The notes beneath the pieces are model-generated. The model did not search any database, was not told the origin of the DNA, and saw only the letters and a program-made list of their open reading frames with translations. From positions 1 to 46,936 of the forward strand of contig JAFULM010000043.1 of NCBI GenBank assembly GCA_017483185.1: a DNA stretch of 46,936 nucleotides, given 5' to 3'. The stretch is from Prevotella sp. GTDB lineage: Bacteria > Bacteroidota > Bacteroidia > Bacteroidales > Bacteroidaceae. The translations under genes were made by a program, and so were the position numbers. This document shows, one piece after another, positions 42,987-46,936 of this stretch. The stretch's first letter is position 1, and every line of letters starts with the position of its first letter.

Positions 42987-45956
42987 TTAGAATCCCATCG
43001 GACCTCCGAAGCCGCCTCCGCCTCCGCGGTTGCCACCCCGTTGGCCGCGTCCTCCGCGTCCCGATCTGTCTCCGTCGGAGCCTTCTCCGCCCGGACCGCG
43101 TCGCATCTGCTCCCTTGCCGCCTTGCCGCCGAAGAGGTTGAGACGGTAGACGACATGCAGCATGGCGTAGTTGGTGATTGAGTTATACTCCGTGTCGGTG
43201 CGTCCCATAGCGTTTATCGCGCGGCTGATGTTCGACTGTTCGTGCAGCAGGTCGTAGAACTGGAGCATCACGATCAGGTTTTTGCCTTTCAGGAAGCTGT
43301 GGCTCATCTGTACGTTCCATATCAGTTCGTTGGTGTTGAGGCTTTCGTCGTTGTATCCCCGGCGGCTGTTCATGTTCAGGTCCGTCGACAGCGATGTGCC
43401 CCAAGGCATGGTCAGATTGGTGTTGAAGCCGTAGGAGTATCTCCAAGTGTCGAGATTGCTGTTTGGCTGGAGCTTGTTTGAGGAGTGATTGTATTCCACC
43501 GTGCCGTTCACTTCAAACTCGATCCACTCGTTGCGGTAGCTTGCAGCCAGACGCTCGTTTATCGAAGTGCTCTTTGTCGTCGACTTCACCGTGTTGCCGT
43601 CGCGGTGCAGGTCGAGATAACCGACGCTGTTGACGTATTCGAATCCGGTCGTCGTGTTGACGTTGAAGTAGCCGGTTGTGTCGATTGCGATGTTGTAGAA
43701 GCCGTCACCCTTGATGCTCCAGTTGCCGTTGATGTTCTCCGGCCGGCTGGTGCGTCCACCCGTGACGGGGTCGTAGGTGACCTTGTTGGCGATGCTGTTG
43801 CTGACGGTCTGGAAGCGCAGGTTAGCTCCCATGCCCTGCTGATGGCTCTGGATGTAGTTGTTGTATCTGATGAAGAAGTTGTTGGAGAACGACGGTTTCA
43901 GTCCCGGGTTACCCTTTGTGATGCTCAGCGGGTTGCTGTCGTCGGTGATGTCGAGCAGGTCGGTCATGCTCGGTTGGCTTGTCCGTCCGCGATAGTTGAA
44001 CCGCAACTGACTCACCTTCGAAATCTTCCATCGGAAGTCGGCTGTCGGGGTGAAGTTTGTCACCGTTCGGACGGTGTCGGCATTGTGGCCCTTATAGTGC
44101 TGGACGAAGTGTGTCTTTTGCGGCAAGAGGGTCAGTCCGACGTTGAAGTTGTATGCCTTGCGTATGATGCGGAGCATCACCTGGATGTCATGTATGTAGT
44201 TGGTGTATTCCGAGAAGCGGCTCAAGTCCTTGTCGAGATAGCTCCCGAACGGGTTTTCGAGGCGTGCGAGATAGCTGTCCCATCCGCGGAAGACCGGGCT
44301 GAGGCCGTCGAAGTAGTCTTCGCCGAGATTGCTGAAGTCGTATGTCGAGCGGTCGCTTTTGGTGTATTTATATTGGAACTCGTAGCTGAACTGCAGGAAT
44401 GTGGCTTTCATTATCGGCTCGCTGTAAGTCGCCCTGATGCTGTAGTTGTAGTTCTTCTGCGGTGTGAGGTTATATCGGTTGGTCTGATATGTCGAGTCGA
44501 GGCCCAGATGGTTTTTCTTCTGATACAAGTGCACGTTGTTGGCCTGCAGGCTATTGCTTCCGCTTTCGCTGTAGTTGCCGTTCACTTGGAGTGTGACGTT
44601 GCGTCCGGTGCTGCTCAGTCTGCGGTTCAGCTGAAGCATACCGCCGACGTTCTTTGAGTCGCTGTAACTGATTGAGTTGTTTCTCCGGCTGTTGACAATG
44701 AGGCCCTTGTCTCCCAGCAAGTCCAGAGCGTCGGGCGAGAGCGGGTCGGACGTGTAGAGGAACGGATCTTCATTGAATGTTCCGGAACTGCTCATAGAGC
44801 TTCCGTCGTTGGTGCTGTAACTGAAGTTCGGCCGGAACGAGATGGTGGTCATCGTGTCCGGTTTCCATTCCAGACGCATCTGTCCGTTCCATGAGTTGCT
44901 GCGCGAATAGCTTTGGTTGCGGCTGTTGCCGAATGAGCCCGACGTGCTGACAAAGTGCTCCGTCGACGATTTTGTCCACGTGTCTCCGTCGCTGTGGTTC
45001 CAGCGCAGACTGGCGTCAAACTTCAATTTGTCCTTTTTCTCGTAGTTCAGATTGACACCGGCCATCTTCGGAGCCGTCAGTCCACGTCGTCCGGCACCGC
45101 CTCCGCGCCGTCCGCCTCCGAATCCCATGCCGCCGACATTGTTGGCGTTGAACATTCCCATCACTCTCAGGTCACTGTTCATCTGTGCCGCCATCACGCG
45201 GGCCGCATAACGTTCGCGCGTTCCGGCCGCGAGGTCGGCGTTGGACATAAATCCGCGGTTCATGCCTTTCTTGATTCCGAAGTCGAGCACTGTCTGGTCG
45301 TTGCCGTCGTCGATGCCCGAGATGCGCGACAGGTCGCTCTTCTCGTCGTAAGCCTTAATCTTTTCTATGATTGACGTAGGCAGATTTTTCAGTGCCGTCT
45401 TGGTGTCGCCGGTCATAAACTCCTTGCCGTCGACGAGAATCTTTTTGACTTCCTTTCCGTTGATCTTGATGTTGCCATCGTCGTCCATCTGCGCTCCGGG
45501 CAGCCTTTTGACCAGTTCCTCCACGACCGAGCCTTCCGGTGTGCGATAGGCCGCGGCATTATATATAAAGGTGTCCTCCTTTGTCGTCACCTTGGCCGCG
45601 TGTCCCGTTGCGACAGCCCCTTTGAGCATGATGGCATCCACGCTCATGGCCAGCGTCCCCAGACCGGCGTTTTTGCCGCCAGCGATCGTCACGTTGCGCG
45701 TCAGTGTCTTAAATCCGACGCTCGTCACCTTCAGTATGTACTGTCCGTCGGCCGGTGCCGTGATTTTGAAAGAGCCGTTGTCGGCCGTCAGCCCGCCCAC
45801 AGCCATTGTGCTGTCCTTACGCAACAACTGTACGGTGGTCAAGGCCAGAGGTTCTTTTGTGTCGCTCTCGACAATCGTTCCTGTCACGGCGCGTTGGGCC
45901 ATTGCGGCGAAAGAGGATGCCATGAGGATGGTCATCAGCAGTAGAAGTCTTTTCAT
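42987..45956 (-). CDS. Outer-membrane beta-barrel protein with CarboxypepD-like domain (TonB-receptor superfamily)
   Basis: A 989-residue protein. A signal peptide (MKRLLLLMTILMASSFAAMA) is followed by a carboxypeptidase-regulatory-like domain (about 22-105; VTGTIVESDTKEPLAL, LKVTSVGFKTLTRNV), a plug-like region (about 125-235; EGSVVEELVKRLPGAQMDDD, YDEKSDLSRISGIDDGND) and a long barrel of alternating strands. Two Gly/Arg-rich stretches stand out: GGMGFGGGRRGGGAGRRG midway in the N-terminal half and the last 35 residues ending GGGGGFGGPMGF. No clear TonB box is seen, so it may be a barrel of the OMP_b-brl_3 type rather than an active importer. Substrate unknown. No SusD-like partner is next to it. 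Confidence 0.87.
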   Translation of the reverse strand: MKRLLLLMTILMASSFAAMAQRAVTGTIVESDTKEPLALTTVQLLRKDSTMAVGGLTADNGSFKITAPADGQYILKVTSVGFKTLTRNVTIAGGKNAGLGTLAMSVDAIMLKGAVATGHAAKVTTKEDTFIYNAAAYRTPEGSVVEELVKRLPGAQMDDDGNIKINGKEVKKILVDGKEFMTGDTKTALKNLPTSIIEKIKAYDEKSDLSRISGIDDGNDQTVLDFGIKKGMNRGFMSNADLAAGTRERYAARVMAAQMNSDLRVMGMFNANNVGGMGFGGGRRGGGAGRRGLTAPKMAGVNLNYEKKDKLKFDASLRWNHSDGDTWTKSSTEHFVSTSGSFGNSRNQSYSRSNSWNGQMRLEWKPDTMTTISFRPNFSYSTNDGSSMSSSGTFNEDPFLYTSDPLSPDALDLLGDKGLIVNSRRNNSISYSDSKNVGGMLQLNRRLSSTGRNVTLQVNGNYSESGSNSLQANNVHLYQKKNHLGLDSTYQTNRYNLTPQKNYNYSIRATYSEPIMKATFLQFSYEFQYKYTKSDRSTYDFSNLGEDYFDGLSPVFRGWDSYLARLENPFGSYLDKDLSRFSEYTNYIHDIQVMLRIIRKAYNFNVGLTLLPQKTHFVQHYKGHNADTVRTVTNFTPTADFRWKISKVSQLRFNYRGRTSQPSMTDLLDITDDSNPLSITKGNPGLKPSFSNNFFIRYNNYIQSHQQGMGANLRFQTVSNSIANKVTYDPVTGGRTSRPENINGNWSIKGDGFYNIAIDTTGYFNVNTTTGFEYVNSVGYLDLHRDGNTVKSTTKSTSINERLAASYRNEWIEFEVNGTVEYNHSSNKLQPNSNLDTWRYSYGFNTNLTMPWGTSLSTDLNMNSRRGYNDESLNTNELIWNVQMSHSFLKGKNLIVMLQFYDLLHEQSNISRAINAMGRTDTEYNSITNYAMLHVVYRLNLFGGKAAREQMRRGPGGEGSDGDRSGRGGRGQRGGNRGGGGGFGGPMGF

Positions 45957-46048
45957 CTGTTTTGATTAATAGCCGTTTTGATTCACTTTATACGCCCTTA
46001 TGACGTGACATTTTCACAAACGTTTAATCGGGGACGCAATTTTTTAAG

Positions 46049-46098
46049 ACGCAAAGCGCGATTTTTTTTTTAACGCAAAGAGGCAAAGATGCAAAGTG
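46049..46098. repeat. ACGCAAAG-type simple repeat
   Basis: GACGCAAAGCGCG, a run of ten T, then AACGCAAAGAGGCAAAGATG. The same ACGCAAAGACGCAGAG wording recurs in the direct repeat at 46732-46933. A purine-rich interspersed motif with no gene. Confidence 0.6.
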
Positions 46099-46245
46099 AA
46101 AAGGAGGATATGCAAGAGACACAGGCCGTTATTTTTTTTGAGCAGGGTATTGTTGTCAAATATGAAGAGACATGTTTGTCATGAAATTTCTGAATTTAAC
46201 CGCGTTTTTCAGGGGCACTTTTGAAAATATCTCCGCCTCGCTCCC

Positions 46246-46579
46246 AAATTTTCAAATCTCACGAGGGTCAAAATCAGGGCGATTTCTCGGCAGAAAAAGC
46301 GCTGTTTTTGCAAAACGCTGACACACTGTCACTTACAAACGGGCAGCCCCCTCTGACTCCCCCAAAGGGGGAGCTTGGGCTTCCCGTAAGGGCCCCGCGG
46401 GGTTGCAACGGGGCCCTTACGGCACTGCAACGGGGCCGCCGTTGCAACCCAACGGGCACGCCGTTGCAGGGTCGCGGGGCCGCTATTGCACGAAAACGAG
46501 CGCTTTTCGGGTCAAAAACGGCAATCAAAAACTCGCGAAGTTTTGCAAAAATTGAGAGCCGTAAGGCCCTTAATGGCCC
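46246..46579 (+). repeat. GC-rich mosaic repeat, copy 5, with leading modules
   Basis: AAATTTTCAAATCTCACGAG (46246-46265) and CACTTACAAA (46330-46339) precede the core (46383-46490), which opens CCCGTAAGGGCCCCGCGG and holds GTTGCAACGGGGCCCTTACG and CTGCAACGGGGCCGCCGTTG blocks. A further GCCGTAAGGCCCTTAATGGC lies at 46558-46577. The CTCCCCCAAAGGGGGAG palindrome (46357-46373) is inserted between leader and core. Confidence 0.8.
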
Positions 46580-46602
46580 CCTCCGGCTCCCCCAAGGGGG
46601 AG
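46357..46602. repeat. Pair of CTCCCCCAA..GGGGGAG palindromes
   Basis: CTCCCCCAAAGGGGGAG at 46357-46373 and CTCCCCCAAGGGGGAG at 46587-46602, each preceded by a CCCCCTC-type tract, so the two are direct copies of a small palindromic unit flanking the mosaic core. Confidence 0.8.
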
Positions 46603-46716
46603 AGACCTGCGGCTTCCTGACCTCCTTCAGAATGTAATAAGGCCCTTATTGGTCATGCGGAAGCAAATCTTTGAGCGTTTTTCTGAACGCGATTTTGTAA
46701 TATAAAAATACCACAA

Positions 46717-46933
46717 GTAGGGTCGCGACCTGTCGCGACCGCCTCCTTGTCACCATAACCCCACATATTTCAACGCAAAGACGCAGAGGCACAAAGAGGG
46801 CGCCGCCGCGCATGACGGAAGTACGCAAAGGCATGACATCCGTCATGCGCTACGCCATTCATCCATCGTCGCGACCGCCTCCTTGTCACCATAACCCCAC
46901 ATATTTCAACGCAAAGACGCAGAGACACAAAGA
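46717..46933. repeat. GTCGCGACC-family element S4 with 66-base direct repeat
   Basis: GTAGGGTCGCGACCTGTCGC at 46717 starts an S-type arm. From 46732 to 46797 and again from 46868 to 46933 the same 66 bases occur with one mismatch (GTCGCGACCGCCTCCTTG ... ACGCAAAGACGCAGAG). Between them GCGCATGACGGA (46808-46819) and TCCGTCATGCGC (46839-46850) form a 12-bp hairpin. No gene is supported in 46580-46936. Confidence 0.88.
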
Positions 46934-46936
46934 TGG

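Overview
The window reads as chromosomal DNA of a fairly GC-rich member of the Bacteroidales, most likely Prevotella-like (Prevotellaceae); the exact genus cannot be settled from sequence alone. The reasons are the Bacteroidota -7 promoter box TAnnTTTG, with TTTG-like -33 boxes 19-20 bases upstream, in front of several genes; family types largely confined to this phylum (DUF2723, DUF4249, DUF5686, DUF5606, an L25-Pth-S4 operon, lipoproteins with an LxxC box, a CarboxypepD_reg/beta-barrel outer-membrane protein); and few Shine-Dalgarno sites. No rRNA, tRNA, phage, IS transposase or CRISPR array was seen.

Layout: (1) 1-5.8 kb: tRNA thiolation gene mnmA, a large DUF2723 membrane protein and a polysaccharide deacetylase ending in a strong terminator. 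(2) 6-13.5 kb: a Fur-family regulator diverging from a secreted acetylxylan esterase, the frameshifted wreck of a C13 (legumain-type) peptidase gene, then a three-gene envelope unit (lipoprotein, TonB-dependent receptor with a TTG start, DUF4249 lipoprotein). (3) 13.7-22.2 kb: a PiT phosphate transporter with a C-terminal helical domain, behind a CRP-like palindrome; cysE; a THUMP/UPF0020 rRNA methyltransferase with a Gly/Arg/Asp-rich tail overlapping a secreted dipeptidyl peptidase IV. (4) 22.4-26.6 kb: purD, two membrane proteins and a secreted DUF362 protein. (5) 27.5-31.8 kb: a compact lipid/envelope operon of nucleotidyltransferase, CDP-alcohol phosphatidyltransferase and DUF5686 protein. 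(6) 32-37.6 kb: a LacI regulator, then on the minus strand a six-gene run rplY-pth-S4-lipoprotein-purN-Ca/Na antiporter. (7) 38.2-42.9 kb: nusB-yajC-ybbR-like-coaE-DUF5606-lacI operon. (8) 43-46 kb: a 989-residue outer-membrane beta-barrel protein.

Most genes are housekeeping or envelope genes. The unusual content lies in the intergenic DNA, which holds several interspersed repeat families: four copies of a palindromic MITE-like element (GTAGGGACA...TGTCCG arms), five copies of a GC-rich mosaic of CCGTAAGGGCC and GTTGCAACGGGG blocks with a conserved leading motif CACTTACAAA in three of them, four traces of a GTCGCGACC element, and two 22-base-period tandem arrays lying at gene ends. The GC-rich mosaic family and its flanking modules are the best candidate for something undescribed here.
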